A stretch of 64,000 nucleotides of DNA from Eledone cirrhosa (taxonomy: Eukaryota > Mollusca > Cephalopoda > Octopoda > Eledonidae). Position 1 is the first letter of the stretch, and the number at the start of each line of letters is the position of its first letter. The stretch is taken from contig OZ024743.1 of the NCBI GenBank assembly GCA_964016885.1, positions 170,395,333 to 170,459,332 of the forward strand, given 5' to 3'. Below the pieces are notes generated by a model that did not search any database, was not told the origin of the DNA, and saw nothing but the letters and a program-made list of their open reading frames with translations. Positions 42,890 through 52,909 of this stretch are shown piece after piece. The translations under genes were made by a program, and so were the position numbers.

Positions 42890-43435
42890 TTAGTAATGAA
42901 GGAGATTACTTTGAGAGCATCATAGCTCATAAGAACTGGATGGAAAAAGTTCAGAGAGCTTGTTGACAGCAAAAGGTTTGAAAGAAAGGCTATCTGTATG
43001 ATGCATGTATGTGAAGTGATGCAAGAAAGTGAAACATGGGCAAAAAATGTAGAGGATATGCAAAAGCTAGAGAAAAATGAAGCACACAGGCTTCGATGGA
43101 TATGTAATGTTAATAAGTATGAACAACAACACATGGATCAGCTGAGAGAAAAGTTGGGTATAAGAAGAATCAGATGTAGTGTGCAAGAGAGAAGACTCTG
43201 CTGGTATGGACATATGATGCATAGGATGAAGAAGTGCTAAAAATCCTTGTGGAAGGAAGCTTCAGTAGAAGGTGACGAAGGAAGATCTGGGCAGAGATTG
43301 CGAGAGCTGTTCTCAAATTGTTGAAACTCACAGAGGAGATGACGTAGGGATTCTGTACTTAATGGAAAAGACCCACCCAACCCATGCATGCATGGAAAAG
43401 CAGACATAAAACAATGATGTTGCTACTGGTGATGA
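42890..43435 (+). mobile_element. LINE-A C-terminal fragment
   Basis: 'MMHVCEVMQESETWAKNVED', 'KNEAHRLRWICNVNKYEQQ', 'QERRLCWYGHMMHRMKKC' in one 80-codon frame, then a decayed basic tail and 3' end AAAAGCAGACATAAAACAATGATG. Confidence 0.8.
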
Positions 43436-43564
43436 TATATACATACATATGTATTTTACACATATGTGAATATTTACCTGCTATCTGCATGTGCACGTGT
43501 GGATTTGTTGTGTGTTTTAACACCCTGCTTGCTATAAACACATGTAGATGCTGGAAGCAATAAT

Positions 43565-43749
43565 TGTTTCTGCTTTTGGCACAAGGCCAGCAATTATCCC
43601 AGTGCATTATTTTATTTTATCGACCCCGTAAGGATGAAAGGCAAAGTTAACCTCGGCGGGATTTGAACTCAGACCATAAAGGACTGTAACTTTTTGCTGC
43701 AAAGCATGACGTCCGACCCGCTACCGATACTGCCAATCCACCACCTTAA
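43565..43749 (+). mobile_element. Cephalopod SINE with short target duplication
   Basis: Complete family match. CAATAAT occurs on both sides (43558-43564 and 43750-43756). The CATTACTGGTACT part is shortened to CATTATTTTATTTT. Confidence 0.9.
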
Positions 43750-44035
43750 CAATAATGAAAGAGTGGCAGAGAAGGTGGAGAGATAAGTAAAAGAGAAAAG
43801 GTGGAGAATTCAGTCAACTACTGGGTGATGTAATATGATTCTAGGGTGTGGGTACCAATTTCTGGCAATATTCACTCTCAAATACTTTATGGTATGGTCA
43901 TTTTAAATTCATTAAACTAATGTTGTATATAAACTTATGCATATATATATTTATGTGAGAGTGTGTGGTTTTATGTAAAAGGTAAACAGATATAACAAAA
44001 ATAACAAAACAAAAAGCACAGTACATGGAAGAAAT

Positions 44036-44106
44036 ATATTAGTTGATCACTTGAAATAGCAGGAAGAGTGTCTTAACGTTTCGAACACTAGTCCTTCATC
44101 AGACAC
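44036..44106 (-). repeat. PLE-type end with hammerhead-like motif (family 5)
   Basis: Minus strand 44106-44068: GTGT, CTGATGA, GGAC-TAGT-GTTC hairpin, GAAACGTTAAG, ACAC. Helix I GTGT/ACAC and helix II hold, helix III AACGTT is a 6-nt palindrome, but two extra bases precede ACAC. Related, weaker copies are near 33050 (GAAT-TAGT-GTTT still pairs) and 20285. Confidence 0.5.
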
Positions 44107-44870
44107 CAGTATCTGTCCTTAGGGCATCAATATATGTCATCCTCGGTCTCCCTCTTCTAGTGTGTCTGTGTAGGGGATCCCAAAGGACCATTGAGTGCAG
44201 TGTCAACTCTGAATGTTGGTGAGCATGTCCAGCTAACCTCAGTCTCCTCTGTGCTACTTTCAAGCTGACTTTGGGGATTCTCATGTACAGCTCTGAGTTC
44301 TCCACCCTCAGTGTATACTGATTAATGATCAGAGCCATCCTCAGCATTCTGAGTGAGTCTTTTGGTCAGTGTCCAAGTCTCAGACCTGTACAGCAGTACA
44401 GACTCCACTGTAGCGACAAAGAGGTGAATTTTCAGGTCATTACAAAGGTCCAACTGCCACACCGACCTCAAACTGTGACACATCACCCAGGCATTGCTCT
44501 TCCTCTCCAGCACATCTGTGTTCCCAATGTGTTCTCAATCTTTGCTCCCAGATACAGAAAGTCCTCAACCAACTCTGGTGGCTTCCCACCTACATTCATA
44601 ATCTCTGGCTTTTTAATGTTCTGTACCAGATACTTCATCTTACTCTCATTCATTCTCAGCCCCACACTCCTCGACACAGTCTCCACCCCCTGCATCAACT
44701 CCTCTGCCTCCTTCACTGTGTTTGTCACCAGAACTACGTTGTCAGTAAATTCAGCATCTGATATCTTTTTAGCCTTAACTCTCCTGCTCCGAGCTAGCGC
44801 AACAGTAAAGCCCAAGTCCTGGTGTTTTTCCATTGCAAGGCGCATACAATAGTCCACTGTGATGATAATG
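44107..44870 (-). pseudogene. LINE reverse transcriptase, C-terminal part (RTE-like, LINE-B2)
   Basis: Three frames: 'DYCMRLAMEKHQDLGFTVAL ... KKISDAEFTDNVVLVTN' (motif C altered from FADD), 'SVGLRMNESKMKYLVQN', 'VEDFLYLGAKI'; then 'CNDLKIHLFVATVESVLLYR SETWTLTKRL'; then 'LRLAGHAHQHSELTLHSMVL', 'GRPRMTYIDALRTDTGV'. This is the post-palm region of an RTE-like ORF. Its missing 3' end resurfaces at 52265-52440. Inactive. Confidence 0.8.
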
Positions 44871-44995
44871 TATCTCCCTGCTTTCGCCCTTAACAGGATC
44901 TTCTGAAATTAAAAAAGAAACCAATCTGTGAACGCAAAAGTAAATATTTCGAAAAACGTTGCAACCGAAGGAAGTCAGGAAGACGATATTTTGGT
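44871..44995 (-). repeat. PLE pseudo-LTR fragment (family G)
   Basis: Minus strand TTTCAGAAGATCCTGTTAAG GGCGAAAGC, the same as in the palindrome at 52505-52800, followed by AAATATTTACTTTTGCGTTC ACAGATTGG. Confidence 0.6.
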
Positions 44996-45780
44996 TCGTG
45001 AAGACGTTCCCTGGCAATGAATGGAAAAAAAGCGAAGATAATACGTCGTTATGTGGAGCAATGAGAACAAATAGACGCAAAGACAAAACCATGTCTATGG
45101 TATAAATGGAGTGGTAGACCAATATTCTATTTAGGAAATATTTAAGAATAATGAAAATAAAATTAAAATAATAATAATTAAACACATATGTACATAAACC
45201 CGTGCGACACATGTACCCGCACACCTACGAACGTATACACCAAATACACATAAAAAATATATGTGTGTATACATATATACATATTATATGTGTGTGTATA
45301 CATGTTTACATATAATTATATAAACGTATATAAATAACACACATAAATACGTATATAACGCACACACACACATACCTACAGGTAAATACACATATTTTCA
45401 CCAAACGTATGTATACCAAAACTCAATGTGCACATACACACCTTACATCTGTACAAACACGCATACACAGACTAACACAAAATACACATAACCATATACA
45501 CATATACCAGAATAATATTATATAGACCTATAACAAATACAAGCATATATATACGTACGAGAAATTATACGTACCTCCAGAAACATACAGGTAAGGTATA
45601 CTTACCTATACAAATAAGTAATGGTATAAACATAAAATATACTTAGCTACCACAGCAAGACATAAATTATCCGCGTATTGTTTGTACTATCCGTTAGGGT
45701 ATAATACAGGAAAGTTTTATACAATTTATGTTTACAAGCCGAAATTGCCTCACATTTTTGTTTAAGATGTGGTCATTGGC
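44996..45780. other. Intergenic, CA/TA-rich
   Basis: Many ACACATA and ACGTATA short repeats. No gene seen. Confidence 0.5.
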
Positions 45781-45789
45781 TTAGAGTAT

Positions 45790-46205
45790 TTCCAGGGCTT
45801 CAGCGACGTTTGCGCCGCTGAAGCCCTGGTCATTTATTCCATTATACGCATTATTCGCATTATTCGCATAGTCATTTATTTCCATTATACGATCTAGCTT
45901 CAGCTAGGATCTCCCAGTGTAACCTATATTGGGTGTGGTTGTCTTTTAGACTCCAGATATGAGCTGAAAGTGACGTCATATTCTTACTTAAAGAATTAAG
46001 AAAAGAATGGGTGTGCATGTAAAGACACTGCTTCAATTTATTGGCAGTTAACCCTATGTAGGCCCTACTAGACGTGGGTGTGTTGACCTTACATTTGTAG
46101 ACAATGTTACTGGAGAGGCATTGCCCGGATAGAGGGCAGTCAACCCGATTCCTAGAATTACAGTTAGTACTAGCTACAGGGTTGCACGTGTTACTACGGC
46201 TAGAT
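45790..46205 (-). pseudogene. Penelope-like GIY-YIG endonuclease fragment (PLE-3)
   Basis: Minus strand: 'CNSRNRVDCPLSGQCLSSNI VYKCKV' (the Cys block before the nuclease), 'RAYIGLTANKLKQCLYMHTHSF' (GIY-YIG strand: YIG present), 'LSAHIWSLKDNHTQYRLHWE ILAEARSYNG'. That is the C-terminal endonuclease typical of PLEs. After 'YNG' an AT-rich insertion with TTCGCATTA repeats interrupts it. A 14-bp inverted repeat CCAGGGCTTCAGCG/CGCTGAAGCCCTGG (45792-45829) follows. Confidence 0.75.
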
Positions 46206-46227
46206 AATTTATATTATATATATTATA

Positions 46228-46420
46228 GGGGCGGTAGATTGGCAGTATCGGTATAGGGTCAGACGCCATGATTTGCAGCAAAGAGTTACGGCCCTTTATG
46301 GTCTGAGTTCAAATCCCGCCGAGGTTAACTTTGCCTTTCATCCTTACAGAGTCGATAAAATAAAGTACCAGTAATGTACAAGGTAATAGCTGGCCTTGTG
46401 CCAAATGTAGAAACAATTAT
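46228..46420 (-). mobile_element. Cephalopod SINE, full length
   Basis: GGGCGGTAGATTGGCAGTAT to CCAAATGTAGAAACAATTAT in reverse, with AAATCCCGCCGAGGTTAACT intact. Confidence 0.95.
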
Positions 46421-46497
46421 ATATATGATATATATATATGTGATATATATATATTATATATTATATATATATATATATTATATATATTATATATATA

Positions 46498-46830
46498 TAT
46501 CATCATCATCACCGTTTTACGCCCGTTCTTCCACGCTAGCATGGGTTAGACGGGTTGTCCTGTAGTGGGCAGTGTCTGGTCGGCTGACCATGCCTTGCTC
46601 ATACAGGAACTGATTTGGCTTGATTTCTACAGCTGGATGCCCTTCCTAACACCAACCTCATTTACAGTGAGTGCTGGGTGCTTTTTCGTGGCGCCTACAC
46701 GTCCACTTTACAGTGTGGGCTGGATGCTTTTTTGCCGTGGCACCTCTACGACCACCTTGCAGTGGGGGGGGGGGGCATATTGTCTATATGCTTCAGCTTG
46801 TACCCATGGGAGGTCGGGTACTCTGTATTA
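46498..46830. repeat. ATC-headed dispersed repeat, full length
   Basis: CATCATCATCACCGTTTTAC, CGCTAGCATGGGTTAGACGG, GCTGACCATGCCTTGCTCAT, CTGGATGCCCTTCCTAACAC, then CGTGGCGCCTACACGTCCAC. The best copy in the window. It ends in a G run and a TA tract. Confidence 0.9.
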
Positions 46831-46850
46831 TATATATATATATATTATAT

Positions 46851-46900
<50 letters not shown>

Positions 46901-46929
46901 AATTCAAAAAATTTATTTATTATAACAGA

Positions 46930-47125
46930 TTCAAAGCACTCTACAAGTTTCCTGGAGTATAATATCAATGATATTAATAAATGGAAACTATATTTATAAA
47001 ACCATATTTATTTTATTATATATATTTCAAGGGTACCAAAAAAACTTTGGTACGCTCTCATCAGATAAAATACAAAATTTGTTTTATAATTAGTGACATA
47101 CCCGATAAACCAGACCTTAACGGTT
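46930..47125 (-). repeat. PLE pseudo-LTR fragment (family 2)
   Basis: Matches 54420-54590 over its whole length (shared ACTGTTAAGGT / AACCGTTAAGGT, CCATTTATTAATATCATTG) and 51990-52140 in part. Carries the hammerhead motif listed separately. The left side continues into a PLE-like 3' region. Confidence 0.7.
47010..47071 (-). ncRNA. Candidate hammerhead ribozyme, family 2a
   Basis: Minus strand: helix I ATTTTAT, exact core CTGATGA, helix II GTACCAAA ... TTTGGTAC (8 bp), GAA, helix III ATATATAT, A, then ATAAAAT, an exact 7-bp partner of ATTTTAT. Two sister loci keep the helices with different bases. Confidence 0.65.
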
Positions 47126-47491
47126 CAGGATCCATCTCAGCCTTCTCTCCTGCACCCCGCAACTTATCCCTCTTATACCCAGTTTCTTTCTCAACTCGTC
47201 CATGCTTGGTCATTCACACACATTGACATTGCACATCCAACGGAGCATACTTGCTTCATTTCTCTCCACCGTCGCATATCCTCTGCAGTTACTGCCCATG
47301 TCTCACTAATATGCAGCATCGCGCATCTCACATAGGCATCATATAACCGTCCTTTCGTATGCAGGGAGAAACCCTTCTTTGTCAACAGAGGAAGCAGCTC
47401 CCTAAACTTCTTCCAGCTCATCCTTACTCTAGATACTATGGCCTTGGATCTCCCTCCCATGCTAATCTGATCACCTAGGTACCAGAAGCTA

Positions 47492-48050
47492 TCAACCACT
47501 TCTATAGAACCCACCTGCATTGGAAAAATGTACCCAAGATCCGCATTGCGTACATTTTATGGAATGTATGCCAGTTCCTTTCCTACATATCGAACATGGC
47601 CATTTCCCTGATGGAACCAGGGTATTGTCCTCTCTTTTAATTATCAACATTTTTGTCTTAGCTATGTTCACTCTCAGGCCTCTTGATTCCAACTGCTGTT
47701 TCCATAGCCAGAATTTATTCTCTAGCTCCTCTACTGATTCTGCTATAAGAACCAGATCATCAGCATAGAGAAGGTCCCCTGGGCATCCAGTCTTAAACTC
47801 CTCTGTTATGGCTTGGAGGACTATAATGAACAAGAACGGGCTGAGGACCAAAGCCTGATGTACACCTACTTATATCTGGAATTCCTCACTAAACTCCATT
47901 CCTAGTCTCACTTTACTGACAGTACCCCTGTACATAGCTTGCACTGTCCTCACAAGCCATTCCTCTACACCTAGTTTCCTTAGGGACCACCAGATGACAG
48001 ATCGGGTTACCCTATCAAAGGCCTTCTCTAGGTCAACAAAAGCTTAGTGG
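47492..48050 (-). pseudogene. LINE-A RT palm and Cys/His finger
   Basis: 'LLYADDLVLIAESVEELENK' is motif C, 'LRVNIAKTKMLI' motif D/E. Immediately after lies 'CSICRKGTGIHSIKCTQCGS WVH', a CX2C...CX2C...H pattern resembling a PHD/RING-type treble-clef half. The same finger, with 'KRCSGIAGKL' continuing it, occurs in the copy at 61090-61293. Role unknown. It could bind RNA, DNA or histone tails. Confidence 0.75.
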
Positions 48051-48346
48051 CTTATTCTTCTCTAAGAACCTCTCTTGTAGTTGCCTCACTAAGAAGAGGG
48101 CGCAGTTGTACTTTTCCGGGGCACAAAACCACACTTCATCTCATCTAATTTGACCTTTTCTCTAATCAGTTGCACTAATATTCTCTCTGCCACTTTCATA
48201 ACCTGATCCATCAGTTTTATGCCCCTATAATTGCTCCTCTCTAGAGCATCCCCTTTACCTTTGTAGCAATTTATGAGAATACTGCTGAACCAGTCTTTGG
48301 GTATGACACCACCATATATAGTCGGATTAATGATGTGTGCAACTAG

Positions 48347-49402
48347 TTAAGTGCCTACTTCTCCTGATGCCTTCAGAATCTCAGCAACTATCGCCAACGC
48401 TCCAGCAGCCTTACCATTCTTCATTTCCTTAATTATCTCTTGAACCCTATATTCGTCAATCTCAATAGCTGGTCCCTCTGTCAGGTCTACTGGGGGTAAT
48501 TTCTCTCTCTCCCATTCATTCTCCACATTCATCAGTCTCTCATAATGACATTTCCAGGCCTCCTTTTTTTGATCATTCGTGACTCTAAGTACACCGGCAT
48601 CATTCCGGACACACTTATCTCCAACAATATCCTGATTTGCACTGACACACTGCCTTGCAATGCGGAACACCGCACGTCTCTGATCTTCCCGTCGCAGAAC
48701 ATTGGCAAACCTCCTACTCTCAGCCTCCCTGCGTGCTAAGTACACCTGACGTCTAGCTTCTCTCTTTTCCATGCCTTCCATGCATGTCTCTAATGGCCCT
48801 ATCTACTGTGCTGTTCCACCACCAGGTCACTCTCAGTCTGTTTGAAGCTCTGCCCCAACCACAAGTTTCTTCAGTAGCCTGCAGTAAGTTGTCACGCAAG
48901 AAATTCCAGTTATCATCTATGTCATAGAACTCTAAATCGGCTGCTTTTTCGTCATACACATCTTGAAGGGCTTTGCTAAATTTATATTTTAATGAAAGGT
49001 CTTTTAGCTTCCAGTCCTTTCTTTTCCACACCTCTCTGTATGTCTCATTCTTTCTCTTGCTTACTGAGATGTCACTAATGACTAACCTATGCTGTGGGGT
49101 ACATTCTTCCCCGGGGTATGCCTTAGTATTTGACACCATCTGTCTGTCTTGCTGTCTAACTAGGAGTCAATGTGGCTTATGTGCTCGCTTGATTTGTAAG
49201 TTATTACGTGGTTGGTAGGCTTCTGGAAGTTAGTGTTGCAAATGGTTAGTGCATTTGCATCACAAAATTCAAGAAGCCTCACTCCTTCATCTCTTGAACT
49301 GTAACTGTGCCCAACATGTACCCCACTGTATCCATCCCGGAGCTGTCCAACATGACCATTGAAGTCCCCTGCTAGCATAACGATGTCTCTGTCCTCTGTC
49401 AT
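48347..49402 (-). pseudogene. LINE-A endonuclease C-terminus and linker
   Basis: 'DIVMLAGDFNGHVGQLRDGY' (GDFNGHVG motif of APE nucleases), 'RLLEFCDANALTICNTNFQK', 'TNHVITYKSSEHISHID', 'EECTPQHRLVISDI'. Then the linker 'KDLSLKYKFSKALQDVYDEK', 'RVTWWWNSTVDRAIRD', 'RREARRQVYLARREAESRRF' and RT start 'VQEIIKEMKNGKAAGALAIV'. Two frameshifts. The N-terminal endonuclease strands (to about 49830) are more damaged. Confidence 0.85.
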
Positions 49403-49862
49403 TGAGGCTGTTTCTAAAAGTTGCTCATAAAACGCAGTCTTTCTCTTCTTTACCTAGGCCTGCCTGGGGAGCATAGGCAGAGATGATTGTCAGTAGTCAC
49501 TTGCCTACAACTAATCTAAGCTTAATTATACTATTACCAACTCTCACTACCTCTATTGTCTTATTGATCCCTCTCTCAGCCAGTAATATGCCCACCCCCA
49601 CACATCATCATTACCCACCCTGAAAAACTTATAACTACGATGTTTGCCTGCAATTAGTCTTGCAGAGGCACCTCTCCATCCCACCTCTTGCACACAGCAC
49701 ACATCCATATGCCATGTAACGTCTTGTTCTTTTTCCTGTTGTGTGATTGCCTGATGACGGTCATGGGGCTCTCACACATGGCCTCACTAGCCACCCCACT
49801 ACCATGCGCAGCCCTAATATGGTTAGCGTTATTGCTGTTTACGCAGCTGGTTTTGTGCGTTT

Positions 49863-50605
49863 GTTAAAGAGACATTGAGGAAGTAGTTTTGAGAAAGGAA
49901 GAGTGCAATAACAATTCATATGCAGGCATGTGGATAGTGTAACTGCGTAAGTTATATACATGAGGAGGAGACAAGCAAGGCATATATAGATGAATAAATA
50001 CTGCACTTTAAGCAAATATGTTAATGTATTAGAATCTATGGTGGATGTTGAATGTTGATGGTGTTCGAATTAATGTGTGTTGAGAAACACAGTTTTTGCA
50101 GACTTTTCCATGACATGTGTTGAATTAAATTTTAGTTAATGTTTATATTGAATGTTTTAAGTTAGTTAGATCAATGGATTGTAAATTAGTCTTAATGAAT
50201 TCATATTCATTTTCTATATTTGATCAGCTGTTAAATTTTCAATCGTTAATTTCCTCAATGCCTCTTTAATATTTGGACTATTCCCTTGTTTTAAATGTTG
50301 CATGTATTCCACTCCGTGCTTTTGATTTTAATTTAATTTGAATCTGAATTTGAATTTGCACTTGAATGTTTGTACAATTATTGTACAATTCTCGTAAAAT
50401 AAATGTCACATCCATTCCACCCTGTAAATACGAAACTGTTGCTCACAACATCAATTTATATGTATATATATTATTGTTCAGTTGAATAGGATGTTAATTA
50501 TATGTGCAAACATTGATAATGCTTGGATGACTCCAAACGAGAGTTTGGAAGAAACGATTGTCAGCTATTAAATGATTTGAACACAACTTTGATAATTATA
50601 TAATG
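49863..50605 (+). repeat. Dispersed repeat, non-foldback form of family 4
   Basis: Matches the centre and right arm of 6620-7505 in one continuous orientation and contains an extra 180 bp (about 50140-50325) deleted there. It appears to be the ancestral arrangement. The 3' end AATGATTTGAACACAACTTT GATAATT is shared. No ORF. Confidence 0.75.
50515..50570 (+). ncRNA. Candidate hammerhead ribozyme, family 4, third copy
   Basis: Helix I AATGCT/AGC-T-ATT, core TGGATGA, helix II TCCAAAC-GAGA-GTTTGGA, GAA, ACGATTGT, C. Same as 7409 except for the first core base. Confidence 0.55.
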
Positions 50606-50689
50606 TATTTATTTATATATATATAAATATATATATATATATTTATATGTATGTGTATATATACAGTATGGCCTTACCGTGGGAAATGG

Positions 50690-51240
50690 ATGGAACCGCG
50701 ACAGAAATTGCAACTGCCAATACAGGGGACGCTGCCCCTTAGAGGATACTGCTTGACTGATAGGGTTATATATATGCACTGTAACTAGCCACAATAGCGT
50801 TAAACATTATATAGGGGATACCTCCGGCCCATTCAAAATTAGGTTTCGAACACATCTCCACTCTTTCACAAATAAGAAATTAAGACACTCTTCTTCGCTC
50901 GAGGACTACATCACATCATTAAAGGACTTAAACATCAGCTTCTCCACGCACTGGAATATTGTCGGCAGGGCTGCACCATACAACTTCAAGAGGAAGTGCG
51001 ATCTTTGCCTCATGGAGCTCTACCACACCATAACTGCACCCCACAAGCTCATCAACAGCAGAGCTGAAACAGCGATAAGTTGTACACATCGCTTTAAAAT
51101 ATCCTTCTTCAGATGGGTTAAGGATGAGGAGTGAAACCGTGTACCGGATCTCCCTGCAACAAGTTTTAATACCCCGGTGGGCAGGCGCTGCAAAATAACA
51201 CCCAGAAAACTAACCATGCATACCAGACCCAGCCTCAAAC
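50690..51240 (+). pseudogene. Penelope-like GIY-YIG endonuclease (PLE-2)
   Basis: Plus strand: 'NRDRNCNCQYRGRCPLEDTA' (Cys block), 'KHYIGDTSGPFKIRFRTHLH SF', 'LRHSSSLEDYITSLKDLNIS' and 'WNIVGRAAPYNFKRKCDLCL'. These are the GIY-YIG signature and the conserved C-terminal part of PLE proteins. One stop lies in the Cys block and another after 'RWVKDEE'. The RT part upstream is replaced by a TA tract. Its 3' flank leads to the hammerhead-like motif at 51509, as expected for a pLTR. Confidence 0.8.
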
Positions 51241-51508
51241 GACCCAGGCAAACAGGTGCGGAAAAACAAACATCTCAAAATAAGCGTTGATTACATGACC
51301 CTGTGCGTATCGACAATGGTAAGGTTGTAACCACATCTTGTAATGGATAAAAATTTGTCCGGGAAAGACTGCCCTAACACCGGCCAGAGTTACCTCCCTT
51401 GACCTGCTCCAAAATCAAAACACGCTATTTTTGCGAGCAATGAATCTTGACATGAACCTAACCCCAAAAACTCTTTCCGAGCAATGTAAGGAACATTTTT
51501 GGTTATTT

Positions 51509-51552
51509 ATGCCCTTGAGAAGCCCAACTGGGCGAAACGTACGTAGGTGCTG
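51509..51552 (+). ncRNA. Hammerhead-like motif 3' of PLE-2 (family 8)
   Basis: CTTGAGA in place of CTGATGA, helix II GCCC-AACT-GGGC, GAA, helix III ACGTACGT (perfect 8-nt palindrome), A, GG pairing with CC before the core. It lies about 300 bases after the PLE-2 coding relic. Confidence 0.5.
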
Positions 51553-51671
51553 TTTTAAATAAACATGTTTTAACGGTCTATTCTCCGATTTCTTACTTTT
51601 CCACGTGTGTATATATATATATATATATAAATGTAATGAAGGAGTAACCAATCGTCCTTGTTATCCTTTCA

Positions 51672-51707
<36 letters not shown>

Positions 51708-51786
51708 CGAAGGAAATGTGGTAAGGAACCAGGTGGACCATAACGCACCAAAGTACTCAATACTTAGCGTAGTAGAGTGGGTAATA

Positions 51787-51900
51787 GGAACGAGTAGGAC
51801 CCCGACGGCTGAGCTCAAGCCGTTTCGACGGCTAATTCTGGACTCCAGAATTAGCCGTCGAAACGGCTTGAGCTCCGCCGTCGGGGTCCTGCTCGTTCCT
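51787..51900. repeat. Near-perfect palindrome, 56-bp arms
   Basis: AGGAACGAGTAGGACCCCGA ... TCTGGA and its inverse meet at a 1-3 bp centre, with only two or three differences. GC-rich in TA-rich surroundings. Contains GCCGTCGAAACGGC. Probably an inverted pair of PLE pLTR ends. Confidence 0.9.
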
Positions 51901-51936
51901 ATATATATATATATATATATATATATTTAAAAGTTA

Positions 51937-52270
51937 AACAAGGTTCAATGAATACATCAAAGAATGAGTTTTACAATAGATTGGAAGCACTCAACAGTTA
52001 AAATGGTTTCCAGAGTTATTAATATTAATTCAAAATATTAACAAAATAGATATTCTTGTGATCAATTATATTTTATTATACATATTTCAGAGGTACTGAG
52101 TTAAGTTCAACAGTACGTCCTCATCAGATAAAATAGAATGATGCATGACATAGTAGATGGTTAAGATTCAGTCATGGTAGCCATGACTGAATCTTAACCA
52201 TAAATGAAATATGTATAATAAAATATAATTGATCACAAGAATATCTATTTTGTTAATATTTTGAATTAAT
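51937..52270. mobile_element. Foldback PLE-type element (family 2b)
   Basis: Outer arms of about 70 bp (near 52024-52092 and 52200-52270: AATATTTTGAATTAA, TTGATCACAAGAATATC) enclose a second, perfect 21-bp palindrome ATGGTTAAGATTCAGTCATG G around TAG at 52150-52194. The left half carries the hammerhead motif, and the right arm starts exactly after it. Confidence 0.75.
52070..52134 (-). ncRNA. Candidate hammerhead ribozyme, family 2b
   Basis: Minus strand: ATTTTAT, CTGATGA, helix II GTACTG ... CAGTAC (6 bp), GAA, ATATGTAT, A, ATAAAAT. Helix II differs from family 2a (GTACCAAA/TTTGGTAC) but is still complementary. Confidence 0.65.
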
Positions 52271-52445
52271 CTATCTATCTATCTAAGGCGGGTAAAATTC
52301 CCGAGATCCATGGACGAGTTCTCTCCAGCGGTCTCTGTCCCTCATTATCGCTGCCATATCCTGCATCTCCAACAGACCAGTGTCTGTCCTTAGGGCATCA
52401 ACATATGTTAACCTTGGTCTTCCTCTTCTAGTGTGTCCATGAATT
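52271..52445 (-). mobile_element. 3' end of LINE-B2
   Basis: Minus strand encodes the end of the ORF after 'RRGRPRLTYVDALRTDTGLL', '...RDRDRWRELVHGSREFYP' and then a (TAGA)n tail. It overlaps the last part of the copy at 44107, so together they define the 3' end of that family. Confidence 0.7.
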
Positions 52446-52461
52446 AATATGTATATTTATA

Positions 52462-52463
52462 TA

Positions 52464-52512
<49 letters not shown>
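52462..52512. repeat. (TA)n microsatellite
   Basis: Uninterrupted TA. Confidence 0.95.
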
Positions 52513-52517
<5 letters not shown>

Positions 52518-52800
52518 TAAAATAACAGATTAAAGTTTAAGCAAAGAATCGTTGCTTTCACCCTTAACGGGATCTTCTGAAACTAACAAAGTCAATCTGT
52601 AAACGCAGAAGTGGATATTTCAAAAAACGTTGCAACCGGAGGAAGACAGGAAGACGATACGTCTTCCTCCGGTTGCAATGTTTTTTGAAATATCCACTCC
52701 TGTGTTTACAGATTGACTTTGTTAGTTTCAGAAGATCCCGTTAAAGGTGAAAGCAGCGATTCTTTGCTTAAACTTTAATCTGTTATTTTAATAAATATTT
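52505..52800. repeat. Long palindrome of PLE pLTR family G
   Basis: Arms of about 140 bp (TTTATTAAAATAACAGATTA ... GGAAGACAGGAAGACG and its inverse) around a centre of a few bases. The plus-strand half (52709-52781) folds hammerhead-like: CAGATT and AGTT upstream pair with AACT and AATCTG downstream, core CAGAAGA, hairpin ATCC...GGT, GAA, and AAGCA...TGCTT as helix III, H17 = A. Two core bases deviate from CTGATGA. Confidence 0.85.
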
Positions 52801-52834
52801 GCTCTACAGTTCTTATATATTTGATATATATTTA

Positions 52835-52890
52835 TCCTTATCGAGCCCTCTTTGGAATTTAGTCTTCAAATTTATTATTATTACTATATA
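52835..52890. repeat. Short shared end sequence
   Basis: ATCCTTATCGAGCCCTCTTT GG, then TTAGTCTTCAAATTTATTAT, found again at 61938-62000 in front of an (ATT)n run. Confidence 0.65.
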
Positions 52891-52909
52891 TATATATATG
52901 TATGTATGT

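Larger units (their letters stand above)
47135..49860 (-). mobile_element. LINE-A, longest copy (about 2.7 kb)
   Basis: Contains, on the minus strand, most of the APE endonuclease, the linker, RT, Cys/His finger and the first part of the C-terminal block. It is truncated at the 3' side, where PLE DNA begins at 47125, and its 5' edge at about 49860 joins the family 4 repeat at the words ATTGAGGAAGTAG. Many stops. The best template for deriving the domain order of the family. Confidence 0.9.

Noticed and set aside
45792..45829. 14-bp hairpin CCAGGGCTTCAGCG as a terminator
   Set aside because: Eukaryotic DNA inside a PLE relic. More likely a pLTR or ribozyme remnant; CTGAAGCCC is too far from the hammerhead core to call.
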